Numbered from the stretch's first letter, positions 1-8,072 are shown. The stretch: 64,000 bases of DNA from Anaerolineae bacterium (GCA_035529315.1 DATKWZ010000045.1:1-64000), one strand, 5' to 3'. Notes: generated by a model not told the origin, from the sequence alone. A program made the numbers and translations.

Positions 1-269
1 TTATAAACCCTGCATTCCATGGAATGATGGGCACATTTACCCTCTTCAGCCCTGCATCCTTTACATTGGATTTCATCGGGTGAAAGATTAAAGACACCTG
101 CTATTGTTTCGGCCATTCCTTGGTCAAACTGTGCCAAATAAAGATAACATTCGAAACACGGCAATCCACAGGGTGCGGTCATATAATCAAAATCTATTTC
201 TTCATTTTTTCTTTTTTCTTTTGTTTCTTTTCCCATTTTTCTGACTTTCAGAAAAGTTTCCATGCTCAT
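1..269 (-). CDS. Cysteine-rich small protein, DUF3795-like (partial at left edge)
   Basis: An open frame of 89 codons runs from ATG at 269 off the left end of the window, so the C-terminus is missing. A good ribosome binding site, AAGGAGG, lies 8 bases upstream of this ATG; a second ATG two codons later is possible. After a charged, lysine-rich N-terminus of about 30 residues come Cys34, Cys38 and Cys41, then Cys69, Cys72, Cys79 and Cys86, in a spacing that looks like metal or Fe-S coordination. The CGLPCFEC core resembles the DUF3795 family of small cysteine-rich proteins of anaerobes, whose function is not established. The family call is from memory of the motif, so it is moderate. Confidence 0.6.
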   Translation of the reverse strand, partial: MSMETFLKVRKMGKETKEKRKNEEIDFDYMTAPCGLPCFECYLYLAQFDQGMAETIAGVFNLSPDEIQCKGCRAEEGKCAHHSMECRVY

Positions 270-343
270 GATAAGCGCCTCCTTCAAAATGAAATGTTCG
301 GCGGCTCTGCCAAGTCCGACTGTAAGCGAAATGTTATGCCTGG

Positions 344-604
344 TCATTCATAACGAGTCCACATCCTAATGACTTTAACCACTTTTTCGTCATCAAGAAC
401 CTGATAGACTAACCGGTGCTGTATGTTAATTCGCCGGGAAAAGGCCCCGGATAAATCACCTAATAACTTTTCGAAAGGTGGGGGGTTCTGGCAAGGATTC
501 TTAAGAAAGATTTCAATCAGATTTTCGGCTTTTGGGCGCAGCCCGGCAGCGGAAAGCTTTTTGGCGTCTTTTTGAGCATGTTTAGTGAAAACTACTTGCC
601 ACAT
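344..604 (-). CDS. YoeB/Txe-family toxin of a type II toxin-antitoxin pair
   Basis: An 86-residue protein of the RelE superfamily, Txe/YoeB branch, which cleaves mRNA on the ribosome in known members. The conserved body is visible: the LSGAFSRRI segment with the catalytic-type Arg, followed by HRLVYQV. Family members usually end in a His-Tyr pair (MWTHY-like endings are common), but here the ending is MWTRYE, so the position of the catalytic His is Arg84. Its start codon overlaps the antitoxin stop codon (TAATG), so translation is coupled. Loss of the His could make this a weakened or dead toxin; that is inference from one codon (CGT instead of CAT). Confidence 0.85.
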   Translation of the reverse strand: MWQVVFTKHAQKDAKKLSAAGLRPKAENLIEIFLKNPCQNPPPFEKLLGDLSGAFSRRINIQHRLVYQVLDDEKVVKVIRMWTRYE

Positions 605-846
605 TACCAGTCAAGTTCCTGAGTGCATTCCTCGATTGGCGTGGCTAACCCTCCCCGAATTGATTCCCGCATACCAGGAATATTTAGCAGGTACATGGTT
701 TCCTGAATAGCGCGCCAGTCATCCTCGGAAATAAGTACAGCGCTGCCCCGCTTTCCCTTTATAATAATCGGTTCGTGAGAAGAGGCTGCTTCGTCAATAA
801 GTCGATAAAGCTTTGATCTTGCTTCAGTAGCTGCTATTGTCGGCAT
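604..846 (-). CDS. YefM/Phd-family antitoxin
   Basis: An 80-residue antitoxin that should bind its operator through the N-terminal YefM/Phd fold and neutralise the downstream toxin through its C-terminus. The N-terminus (TIAATEARSKLYRLIDEAA, then PIIIKGKRGSAVLISEDDW) is the typical Phd/YefM fold, and the C-terminal half (MRESIRGG onward) is the toxin-binding tail. It is transcribed first, as usual for the family, and its stop overlaps the toxin start. The ribosome binding site is weak (AAAAGGTAAATC before ATG). Family autoregulation by the complex is expected, but I see no clear operator palindrome. Confidence 0.88.
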   Translation of the reverse strand: MPTIAATEARSKLYRLIDEAASSHEPIIIKGKRGSAVLISEDDWRAIQETMYLLNIPGMRESIRGGLATPIEECTQELDW

Positions 847-956
847 GATTTACCTTTTGATTTAATGGAAGTTATTACACCTGAACAGTACGGCATGGCG
901 TACGCTTTGTCAAGCTTTATCAAAGGAATTTAAGGGACATCGTATAATCCCCAATC

Positions 957-1047
957 ACAAAAATACCCTTTTAAGGCCTTATATGACGCAACATTTAAAT
1001 CATTAGTTCACAATATCAATATGTTCCTGTGGCCCGATTCCCAGGGA
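957..1047. repeat. 91-bp direct repeat, copy 1
   Basis: This stretch matches 1641-1731 in the same orientation over 91 bases with about 10 mismatches and no gaps. The two copies bracket the small membrane-protein gene at 1116-1553. Copy 2 runs on into the motif shared with 11406. The rest of the 847-1115 gap shows no other gene. Confidence 0.85.
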
Positions 1048-1115
1048 CAAAATAAATTTATTGCAAAGTAATTAACCAACATATCAAGGAGTCCCATAAA
1101 GGCTATTTTAATTTC

Positions 1116-1553
1116 TTAGATTTGGTTGAGTGAGAACCACAGTCCAATCCCATATACTATATGCAGGAAAAGCTGTTCAACCCAGGCGAATCGGCCTCCT
1201 TTTCTTCCAAGAAATCCCTGTCCGGCTACAGGGAGTGCTGCAAATAGCATGGAAATCCAGAGAATTGTGACGTAAGGCCATAGAATCCATGTTGAATGAG
1301 AATCAAGTTTAAGAATATATGTCCCGCCCATGTAAATAACGCCAAAGGCAGAACTCGTCATGAGGTGTACGGGAATTCCAAAGAGATAAGTGTTTATTTT
1401 ATCGGCACGTCTTTTAATAAAACGCGTCACAAATGACGCGTCAATAATGAAGATGGATGACTTGAAAATCCCAAACCGATAAAACGCTTCAGAAACTGCA
1501 CCCATCAGGATGCCTCCAAAGAGACCTGATAGGATTCCTTGAAATAGTAACAT
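1116..1553 (-). CDS. Small multi-pass membrane protein of unknown function
   Basis: A 145-residue protein with about four hydrophobic segments: LLFQGILSGLFGGILMGAV, a segment after HLMTSSAFGVIYMGG, WILWPYVTILWISMLFAAL, and FLHIVYGIGLWFSL near the end. I chose ATG 1553 because GAGGG lies just upstream. A start 26 codons earlier is possible in frame but has no ribosome binding site and abuts the flanking repeat. I do not recognise the family. The gene sits alone between two 91-bp direct repeats, which suggests it arrived or was duplicated as a unit. Confidence 0.6.
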   Translation of the reverse strand: MLLFQGILSGLFGGILMGAVSEAFYRFGIFKSSIFIIDASFVTRFIKRRADKINTYLFGIPVHLMTSSAFGVIYMGGTYILKLDSHSTWILWPYVTILWISMLFAALPVAGQGFLGRKGGRFAWVEQLFLHIVYGIGLWFSLNQI

Positions 1554-1640
1554 GTTGTCCCTCTTATTCTTTACCCTTTCACCAAACAACCATTGCAACC
1601 ATCGGCGTCGATCTCCGGCAAATTTTAGCAAAAATTCTTT

Positions 1641-1731
1641 ACAAAAATACCCTTTTAAGGCTTTATATGACGCTATATTTAAATGATTTGTTCACAATAT
1701 CAATATGTTCCTATGGCCAGACCCCCAAGGA
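1641..1731. repeat. 91-bp direct repeat, copy 2
   Basis: Second copy of the repeat at 957-1047, lying upstream of the membrane-protein gene. Its right end merges with the CCAAGGAACCAAACGCC motif that recurs at 11406-11450. Confidence 0.85.
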
Positions 1732-1763
1732 ACCAAACGCCTAAATTCAACCCCCCTTTTTCT
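1724..1763. repeat. Short repeat shared with 11406-11450, at a gene-truncation junction
   Basis: The stretch CCCAAGGAACCAAACGCC, followed by AAATTCAA and a C-run into CTTTTTCT, recurs in the same orientation at 11406-11450 with a small length difference. The two copies bracket the whole restriction-modification block. This copy ends exactly where the fic remnant at 1764-1847 is cut off. Confidence 0.75.
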
Positions 1764-1847
1764 CTATTCCGCAATTCTGCGGATGGTTTGCAGAAGGTTA
1801 TGGGTAATTGGCTGCTTTTGAAGGTATTTGGGATTCAGCGATTTCAT
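1764..1847 (-). pseudogene. N-terminal remnant of a Fic-family gene
   Basis: Eleven bases after the hsdM stop codon, GGAG and an ATG open a 27-codon frame: MKSLNPKYLQKQPITHNLLQ, then TIRRIAE, then stop. This matches my memory of the first residues of bacterial Fic proteins with a Fic_N domain (…LxxxPITHNLLxTIRxIGE…). Everything downstream, including the HPFxxGNG catalytic loop, is missing. The break coincides with the repeat at 1724-1763. It was probably the last gene of the restriction operon before truncation. Confidence 0.6.
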
Positions 1848-1858
1848 TTTTTGACTCC

Positions 1859-3358
1859 TTACTGTTCACCAAGGTCTTCGGCAATTTCACGGAACTGTTC
1901 GAGAGCGGCTTCGAGGTCTTCAACTATTTCTTGTGCGAGAATTCCGGGATCAGGCAGGTTTTCGGAATCTTCAAGGCTTTTATCCCTGAGCCAGACAATG
2001 TCGAGGCTGGCTTTGTCTCGATTTATAAGTTCTTCATAATCAAAGGCGCGCCACCGGCCGTCTGAACCGTTTTCAGTCCATGTTTCTTTGCGTTTGTTTC
2101 TGTTTTTCGGATTATAGCATTTTACGAATTCATCCAGGTCTTCTCGTTTTAAAGGATTTGTCTTGAGTGTAAAATGCACGTTGGTTCGCAAATCATATAT
2201 CCAGAGTTTTTTTGTCCAGGGTTTTTCAGAAGCTGGCTTGCGGTCAAAAAAGAGGACGTTTGCTTTTACGCCCTGTGCATAGAACAGGCCTGTCGGCAAG
2301 CGGAGAAGTGTGTGTACCTCACATTCGTGAAGAAGTTTTCTTCGGATATTTTCTCCGGCCCCGCCTTCGAAAAGCACATTGTCTGGGACGACGATTGCAG
2401 CACGGCCATGTTGTTTAAGCAGAGTTTTTACATGCTGGACAAAGTTGAGCTGTTTGTTTGAAGTTGTGGACCAGAAATCCTCTCTTTCAATGATATCCTT
2501 TTCCTTGGAAATCTGGCCCTTACCATTAACAATTGTTGTGCTGCTCTTTTTGCCAAATGGTGGGTTAGTCATAACTACATAGAATCGATCGCCGGGGTCG
2601 GCAGCCAGAGAATCCGCTACCACAAGAGGCAATTCACTTCCGTTTGAGGTTATACCATGCAGCATGAGATTCATGGCGCAGAGTCGTGCAGTGTTTTGTA
2701 CCAGCTCCCATCCCTTGAAGGTTTTCTCCTTGAGCTTCTTTTTTTCTTCCGTGGTCATGTTGGGATAGTGCTTTACGATATAATCATGCGCGGCCAAGAA
2801 GAATCCACCTGTGCCACACGCTGGATCGCATATGGTTTCGCCAGGCTTGGGCTGGATAACGTCAATAATTGCCCGAATGAGCGGACGGGGTGTAAAATAT
2901 TGGCCTGCCCCTGTTTTTGTATCCTGAGCATTTTTTTCCAAAAGACCTTCATAAGCATCGCCCTTAACGTCGGCACTCATTATTGACCAGTTTTCTTTAT
3001 CAATAAGATCAACAATCAACCGCCGCAGTTTTGCAGGGTCCTGAAATTTATTTTGTGATTTGTTAAAGATCAGTCCGAGCAGGCCTTTTCCTTTTCCCAG
3101 ATTTTCCAGAACATGACGGTAATGATCAAACAGATCATCACCATCCTTTTTTATCAAACTCTGCCAGTCATAATTTTTCGGGACGATTTCCGGTGTCTGC
3201 CTGCCTGTCAGGCTCGGGTAAAGCTTTGTTCGCTCGTCTGCCATCTTGAGAAACAGCAGATATGTGAGCTGCTCAACGTAGTCGCCATACGACATTCCAT
3301 CATCACGGAGGACGTTACAGTAGTTCCATAATTTTTGTACAATTGCAGAAGTATTCAT
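1859..3358 (-). CDS. hsdM: Type I restriction-modification system, M subunit (N6-adenine methyltransferase)
   Basis: A 499-residue HsdM, which transfers methyl groups from S-adenosylmethionine to adenine within the sequence read by HsdS. It is also needed for restriction by the full complex. The N-terminal HsdM_N helical region covers residues 1 to about 125. The SAM-binding motif I, DPACGTGGF, is at residues 178-186 and the catalytic motif IV, NPPF, at 265-268. Both are intact and the length is normal for the family. The gene starts 9 bases after the ATPase gene ends and is the last intact gene of the hsdR-to-hsdM operon; a truncated fic follows. Confidence 0.96.
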   Translation of the reverse strand: MNTSAIVQKLWNYCNVLRDDGMSYGDYVEQLTYLLFLKMADERTKLYPSLTGRQTPEIVPKNYDWQSLIKKDGDDLFDHYRHVLENLGKGKGLLGLIFNKSQNKFQDPAKLRRLIVDLIDKENWSIMSADVKGDAYEGLLEKNAQDTKTGAGQYFTPRPLIRAIIDVIQPKPGETICDPACGTGGFFLAAHDYIVKHYPNMTTEEKKKLKEKTFKGWELVQNTARLCAMNLMLHGITSNGSELPLVVADSLAADPGDRFYVVMTNPPFGKKSSTTIVNGKGQISKEKDIIEREDFWSTTSNKQLNFVQHVKTLLKQHGRAAIVVPDNVLFEGGAGENIRRKLLHECEVHTLLRLPTGLFYAQGVKANVLFFDRKPASEKPWTKKLWIYDLRTNVHFTLKTNPLKREDLDEFVKCYNPKNRNKRKETWTENGSDGRWRAFDYEELINRDKASLDIVWLRDKSLEDSENLPDPGILAQEIVEDLEAALEQFREIAEDLGEQ

Positions 3359-3367
3359 TCGCTCATC

Positions 3368-6103
3368 TTATATATTTGTTTTGCTGAAACCATATTTTAA
3401 CTCCCTTTTTTCAAAAGCTGTTTCTCCACCCTCTAATATCCTGCAGACTTCTTCACGAATACCTTTTTTTGTTTTTCTATCTGTATGTTCCAAAGATCCA
3501 CTTCTATATGAAAGAACCTCATCAGTATTGTTCGCGACTATTACCTGTTCTGCATCAGCATTAACAACCAGATTTGCATTATGAGTTGCAATAATCACCT
3601 GTCGATATTTCTTAATTTCCTTAAATAATGGTACGAGGTCCTCCATTATAAATTCATTATCAAGGTCATCTTCTGGTTGATCAAAAACAAAAGGACTTCC
3701 AAACGGATCTGTTGCCAATTTCATACAAATGTAAAAAGTACCTCTCTGACCAACTGATAACTTTTCAGGTTTTTTCCCTTTATATTCAATAACGGCATTT
3801 ATTGTTAAATATCTAATACGATAGCGGGATAAGTAAAGATACTCAAACATGTCAAATCCCACATCCTTAAGAAAAAAATCATCATTAAGAGCGAACTCAT
3901 CAAGGTTTATTAATTTCCCTTCGTTATCAGATATAATTTTTTCATTACCAATTAATTTTAGAAATGATTCATATGAATCAACTTTAATCTTAGCTTTTAT
4001 TCGATCTAATTGTGTATGAGTAGCTGTGCTTCTAAATTTCTGACCATTTAATAAACCAGAAAGTCCATCATAAAATTTTCCCACGTTAAAATTTATTTGA
4101 GCATATATCTGGATATCTTTAAGTAGATTTTTAACCAAACTCTTTTGTATCTGGCTCCAATTTTCAGGGCCCTCTTTCAAAGAAGTAAAAGCCCTATCAA
4201 CATTCTTCTTTTGTTGTGTCAAATCTGAATTAATATTATCTTTGAATAAAACCCGATTATTAATACGCTTTTCTAATTCTTCAGTTTTTCTCTTTATTTC
4301 GTTTATTTTATCAACACTCTTATCAATAATACCTTGATATTGATTAACTTTCGTTAACAAACCGCTAATATCTTGATCAATCCCTTGGTTTTTAAACTCC
4401 TCAACAATATTTTTATTGTTTCCTTTGAGTTTATTGATCTCGTTTGTCAGTTTTTCTTGCGATTTCTGAATACTTGTTTCAAGTGGTGAAAAATCAATAT
4501 TTGGCAGGCTGCTAACGAGTTGGCCTGATTCATTTATCTCTTTGATCAGACGTTCTATCTCCGCTTTATAATTTTCAGAAGTTGACTGTAATTCTTCTAA
4601 CCGTTTAATTAATATTTCTTTATTATTAATACTGATACTGTTTTTCTTATAATCCTCGATAAGCTTTTTGTTTTTATCTGTTGTTATTGTTTTAATTAAA
4701 GATTTATTTTCTTTAATTCGCTTATTATTATATTCTTCACTATTAATTATATTTCCATCAGTGTCTGTGGTTATAAACCAAGATTTTATGCTTATTATTT
4801 TTTCGAGCAAATTCGACAAATCATATTCGTACTTGGGTACATCTTCTTCAATGCTTATCCTTAATAGGTTTTTAATGTGTTTACTCAACTGTTCCGGATT
4901 TTTAACAATCTGCTTTATTTCTCCCTGTCTGACATGTAAGTAAGACAGAGGTTCTTTGTCGGAAAAATTATAATGGATAATTTCGCCATCTGATTTTTCA
5001 TAATCGACTTTAAAGTTAGTAGGATTTATATTAACAATATTATCATCAATATTCCGCTCTTCACCAGAGTGGAAAGTTTTATATAAACAATCAAGCAAAA
5101 TACTTTTACCAGTTCCACGGCCACCAATAATAGAAACTAAATTTGGATTTAATGGAATGTCAGCACTATTAAATGTGATATTCTCATTATTGATAATCTT
5201 AGCATCTGCAATTATTCTGCTGAAAAAAGGTTTGGGGAAATCAATCTGTGGCGATAGATCTTGGATACATACCCTTTCAATTGGTTCAAAAAGAATCTGT
5301 TTGAAGCCTTCAAAAGTTGGATCCGCTTTAATCCAGGTGGTAGTATTAAGAAGATATTGATCGTGGGAATCAGAAAAGACAACTGACGATTTATTAAATT
5401 TCTCCAAATAAAACTTAGCTTCATTTTGATGATAACTATTCCAATTTGGGAACTCACAGATATCTACACATTCCTTCATCAACTTTTCTTTATATGGGCC
5501 AAGGGTATTTAACAGCTCTTTTTCATCAGCACTGTCAGCCGGATGAGCTATCTCTTGATCAAAGCCATGGTCCTTGTTTCCATTATGAACTATAATTAAT
5601 CCACCTAACTTATGAGCTAATTGAGCTGTTTTTTCTAAATCTACGGCAATCTGAAACAATCCTTTATCATAGCTGCCATCACCTGAATTTTGAACATCAC
5701 TTTTGGCGCAATCAATTTTTGATAGAAAAGAATTTATCAAAAAATCTTTATCAACCTTTTGTATATGACTTATCCTATGTTGGATATAGGGAGGGAAAAC
5801 CACGAGAAAATGAACACCTCGTTCACCACTTGACGCTTTAAGCTCAACTCCTGGAAAAAAAGTAATAACATCTTTGATATTATCACCATTTTCAGTCTTT
5901 TCATTTTCCCAGACACTCCATATTTCATCAAGACCATCAACGTTAGAATGATCGGTGATTGCAATTACAGCAACATTCTTAGTGATTGCATTATTGAAAA
6001 TATCTTTAATTTCGAGTTTTGCGCGGTTCTCTCTTGAATAAATTGAGTGTATATGTAAATCCCATTTTCTCCATTCTGAACCTTTTGGATATTTGGATAG
6101 CAT
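3368..6103 (-). CDS. PHP-domain / SMC-like ABC ATPase embedded in the type I RM operon
   Basis: A 911-residue two-part protein. Residues 1 to about 250 form a PHP-type metal-dependent phosphoesterase domain: DLHIHS at 15-20, TDH at 50-52, Glu87 in FPGVELKA, His98, His173, and SDSH at 244-247. All the expected metal ligands are present. Residues from about 320 to the end form an ABC/SMC-like ATPase: Walker A GGRGTGKS (327-334), a long Lys/Glu-rich coiled coil of roughly 300 residues, the signature LSVGQR (from 782), Walker B FVFDQPEDD (from 805) and the H-loop ATHNANL (from 839). Proteins of this build are annotated elsewhere as TrlF-family AAA-like ATPases. It lies between hsdS (17-base gap) and hsdM (9-base gap), where other type I systems carry anticodon nucleases such as PrrC. 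An ATP-gated nuclease or phosphoesterase defence effector is plausible but unproven. Base composition is AT-richer than hsdR. Confidence 0.85.
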   Translation of the reverse strand: MLSKYPKGSEWRKWDLHIHSIYSRENRAKLEIKDIFNNAITKNVAVIAITDHSNVDGLDEIWSVWENEKTENGDNIKDVITFFPGVELKASSGERGVHFLVVFPPYIQHRISHIQKVDKDFLINSFLSKIDCAKSDVQNSGDGSYDKGLFQIAVDLEKTAQLAHKLGGLIIVHNGNKDHGFDQEIAHPADSADEKELLNTLGPYKEKLMKECVDICEFPNWNSYHQNEAKFYLEKFNKSSVVFSDSHDQYLLNTTTWIKADPTFEGFKQILFEPIERVCIQDLSPQIDFPKPFFSRIIADAKIINNENITFNSADIPLNPNLVSIIGGRGTGKSILLDCLYKTFHSGEERNIDDNIVNINPTNFKVDYEKSDGEIIHYNFSDKEPLSYLHVRQGEIKQIVKNPEQLSKHIKNLLRISIEEDVPKYEYDLSNLLEKIISIKSWFITTDTDGNIINSEEYNNKRIKENKSLIKTITTDKNKKLIEDYKKNSISINNKEILIKRLEELQSTSENYKAEIERLIKEINESGQLVSSLPNIDFSPLETSIQKSQEKLTNEINKLKGNNKNIVEEFKNQGIDQDISGLLTKVNQYQGIIDKSVDKINEIKRKTEELEKRINNRVLFKDNINSDLTQQKKNVDRAFTSLKEGPENWSQIQKSLVKNLLKDIQIYAQINFNVGKFYDGLSGLLNGQKFRSTATHTQLDRIKAKIKVDSYESFLKLIGNEKIISDNEGKLINLDEFALNDDFFLKDVGFDMFEYLYLSRYRIRYLTINAVIEYKGKKPEKLSVGQRGTFYICMKLATDPFGSPFVFDQPEDDLDNEFIMEDLVPLFKEIKKYRQVIIATHNANLVVNADAEQVIVANNTDEVLSYRSGSLEHTDRKTKKGIREEVCRILEGGETAFEKRELKYGFSKTNI

Positions 6104-6120
6104 CTTTCACCTTTCAATAA

Positions 6121-7326
6121 TTAAAGTTGCCCTGAAAAAGCTTTTTTAAGGATTGATTGTCTTAGTCGTTGGCAACGAGCACTACCTTCAGTTGTGCTTA
6201 ATGTGGCGCTATCTGCAATAGACCACAAACGTTGAACTTCTGATTCGATTTGTATCTGGAGTTCAACACTTGGTAACGGAATCCTCAGAGCTTTAAATCT
6301 CTTTTGTGTGAGATTAACACCACTATCCGAAATTCCAGTCTTAAGTTCATTGATTGATTCCTTAATTTGAGGAGCGTTAAGTACCAGTTCCAAATAGCCA
6401 GGTAGTGCAACTTCATGATTGCATCGAAGTCTGTAGACCTTATCACACAGTATGAGCTTTGACCTTGTGGACCTGACAAGACAGCAGACACCGACTCTTT
6501 TTCTTGGCCCGGCTCGTGTAACAAGTAAGTCATTTTTTTGCAATTCGAGATGCCGTCTTGGTTCAATCGATTCAGGTAGACGTTTGTTTTCCCACTCTAT
6601 GTACTGTAGAGCCTGAACTGCACTCGTTTTGATCACACCCCACTCTGGTCCATTCGCTTGCAGCCTGTCACACTTAGGACTCCAACCTTGGTCCAGGGTA
6701 ACGAGAGCTGATTCAATTGGTTGCCAATTTTCAACGAAAAAGCTTGTATTTTCAGTGATAGTATTGATAAGTGTTCCTTCAACAGCGGCTTTGAGGACAG
6801 AGGCTTTGTATCGCTTTAGGTTGGCTTTTACGCGCTTGAGGTTTTCAACAGCTTCATCCAGGCGGGAAAATTGCTTTTCGATCTCTGCTACAATGAGTTT
6901 TTGTTCATAATGAGGGGCTAATGGAATTATTAGATCTATTACATTGTTAATTGTAACTTGAGGTTGTGCAGATCCGGTTACTATTTTTGATTTATCAGCA
7001 GATTGTAGTGCATAAAACAAATATTTTTTTATATCTTTAATTTCAGATGGTGTTTCTAATACAAGGGAATTATTTGTAATATAGCATTTTGCAGGTGACC
7101 AGTTGATTTTACCACTATATGCGCCCCTACAAGATATTAAAACCTGTTCTTCTTCATATAGATAATCTGTATAAAAACCTATTATTCCATTTGCACCAAA
7201 AACAGGGTATCCTCTTTCTGTGAGCTTCTTTGTTGGTAAACCTTTACCGTATTTAATATTTACTATTTTTCCCAGGTTAACTGTGGTCCAACCGGAAGGA
7301 AGCTTATTTTTATTTGCTATGCCCAT
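6121..7326 (-). CDS. hsdS: Type I restriction-modification system, S (specificity) subunit
   Basis: A 401-residue HsdS with two target-recognition domains that read the two halves of a bipartite DNA site. The first lies at residues 1 to about 145. It is followed by a conserved spacer helix (QFSRLDEAVENLKRVKANLK), the second domain at about 200-355, and a second helical repeat at the C-terminus (RLRQSILKKAFSGQL). The normal length and two spacers indicate a full, not half-size, S subunit. No Shine-Dalgarno is close to the ATG; an AGGAGG lies about 25 bases upstream inside the 44-codon ORF that overlaps the start, so translation is probably coupled. Confidence 0.94.
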   Translation of the reverse strand: MGIANKNKLPSGWTTVNLGKIVNIKYGKGLPTKKLTERGYPVFGANGIIGFYTDYLYEEEQVLISCRGAYSGKINWSPAKCYITNNSLVLETPSEIKDIKKYLFYALQSADKSKIVTGSAQPQVTINNVIDLIIPLAPHYEQKLIVAEIEKQFSRLDEAVENLKRVKANLKRYKASVLKAAVEGTLINTITENTSFFVENWQPIESALVTLDQGWSPKCDRLQANGPEWGVIKTSAVQALQYIEWENKRLPESIEPRRHLELQKNDLLVTRAGPRKRVGVCCLVRSTRSKLILCDKVYRLRCNHEVALPGYLELVLNAPQIKESINELKTGISDSGVNLTQKRFKALRIPLPSVELQIQIESEVQRLWSIADSATLSTTEGSARCQRLRQSILKKAFSGQL

Positions 7327-7451
7327 TGTTTCAATCTACGCCGCCAACGCCTCCTGCCTGCAAACTCTCGTTTGCGCAGATAAACATTCAATTCACCCGC
7401 CTGCGCTATGCGCGCGGACAAGTCCAGAATATCGTTCAACATGCTCTTCAT
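7317..7451 (-). CDS. 44-residue bridging ORF between the ORF6N gene and hsdS
   Basis: ATG at 7451 overlaps the TGA of the ORF6N gene (ATGA), and its TAG lies inside the first codons of hsdS, so this ORF exactly fills the gap between the two genes with overlaps at both ends. The predicted peptide begins MKSMLNDILDLSARIAQAGE and ends in an arginine-rich stretch (GRRRWRRRLKQWA). I do not recognise it. It may be a real small component, or only a coupling device that delivers ribosomes to hsdS, which lacks a good ribosome binding site. Confidence 0.4.
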   Translation of the reverse strand: MKSMLNDILDLSARIAQAGELNVYLRKREFAGRRRWRRRLKQWA

Positions 7452-8008
7452 GGTGTTTTCTTCTTCCCGGTTTTCTTACCATAGGCACGTTGTTTTTCTT
7501 TTACTGTAAAACCAATCTTTTTTTTCGGTTTGTATTCAACTGCCAAAAGCTGATCCAGTGTTTCGAAAACAACTCGAAAACGATCTTCTGTAAGCTGCTT
7601 TAATTCCGACAATTCTTTTCTCAAATCTTTATTATCTAAAAGTGCCTGCCGTAGTTTTGTAAATGTCCGCATTATCAGGATATTAACAGCAATAGCCCGG
7701 TCACTATTCAAAACACCGGATAGCATGGCAACACCTTGCTCAGTAAACACGTAAGGCATTTTCCTGACACCGCCTCGCCCTGTTTTTTTTGATGTCACAA
7801 ATTGTGATATCAAAGATTCATATTCATCTTTTGAGAGTTGGAACATAAAATCATCAGGAAATCTTTTTTTGTGTCTCTTTACAGCTTGATTTAGCACTCT
7901 TGTTTCAACCCCATATAAATCTGCAAGATCCGTGTCCAGCATTACTTTCACCTGCCGAATCACATAAATTTTACTTGCAATTCTTTCTACCGACACAATG
8001 TCATTCAT
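7448..8008 (-). CDS. ORF6N domain-containing DNA-binding protein
   Basis: A 186-residue protein with an N-terminal ORF6N domain, known from phage antirepressor-like proteins and from genes embedded in type I restriction operons. Visible landmarks are the start (VERIASKIYVIRQVKVMLD, then DLADLYGVETRVLNQAVKRH), PDDFMFQLSKDEY, and PYVFTEQGVAMLSGVLNSDRA. A helical stretch around 110-145 and a lysine-rich tail follow. It sits between hsdR (64-base gap) and the bridging ORF. Its role is not established; a regulator of the restriction operon or an immunity component is the usual guess. Confidence 0.88.
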   Translation of the reverse strand: MNDIVSVERIASKIYVIRQVKVMLDTDLADLYGVETRVLNQAVKRHKKRFPDDFMFQLSKDEYESLISQFVTSKKTGRGGVRKMPYVFTEQGVAMLSGVLNSDRAIAVNILIMRTFTKLRQALLDNKDLRKELSELKQLTEDRFRVVFETLDQLLAVEYKPKKKIGFTVKEKQRAYGKKTGKKKTP

Positions 8009-8072
8009 TATTAATCCATTTCACATTAAAAAGGTTTTGCCCTATTCCCTTCCTGCAAAGCGCAGGTAAATA

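Noticed and set aside
120-353. 77-codon plus-strand ORF at the left edge
   Set aside because: It is the complement of the DUF3795-like gene and low in complexity (Phe-rich); the minus strand has the better ribosome binding site and cysteine motif.
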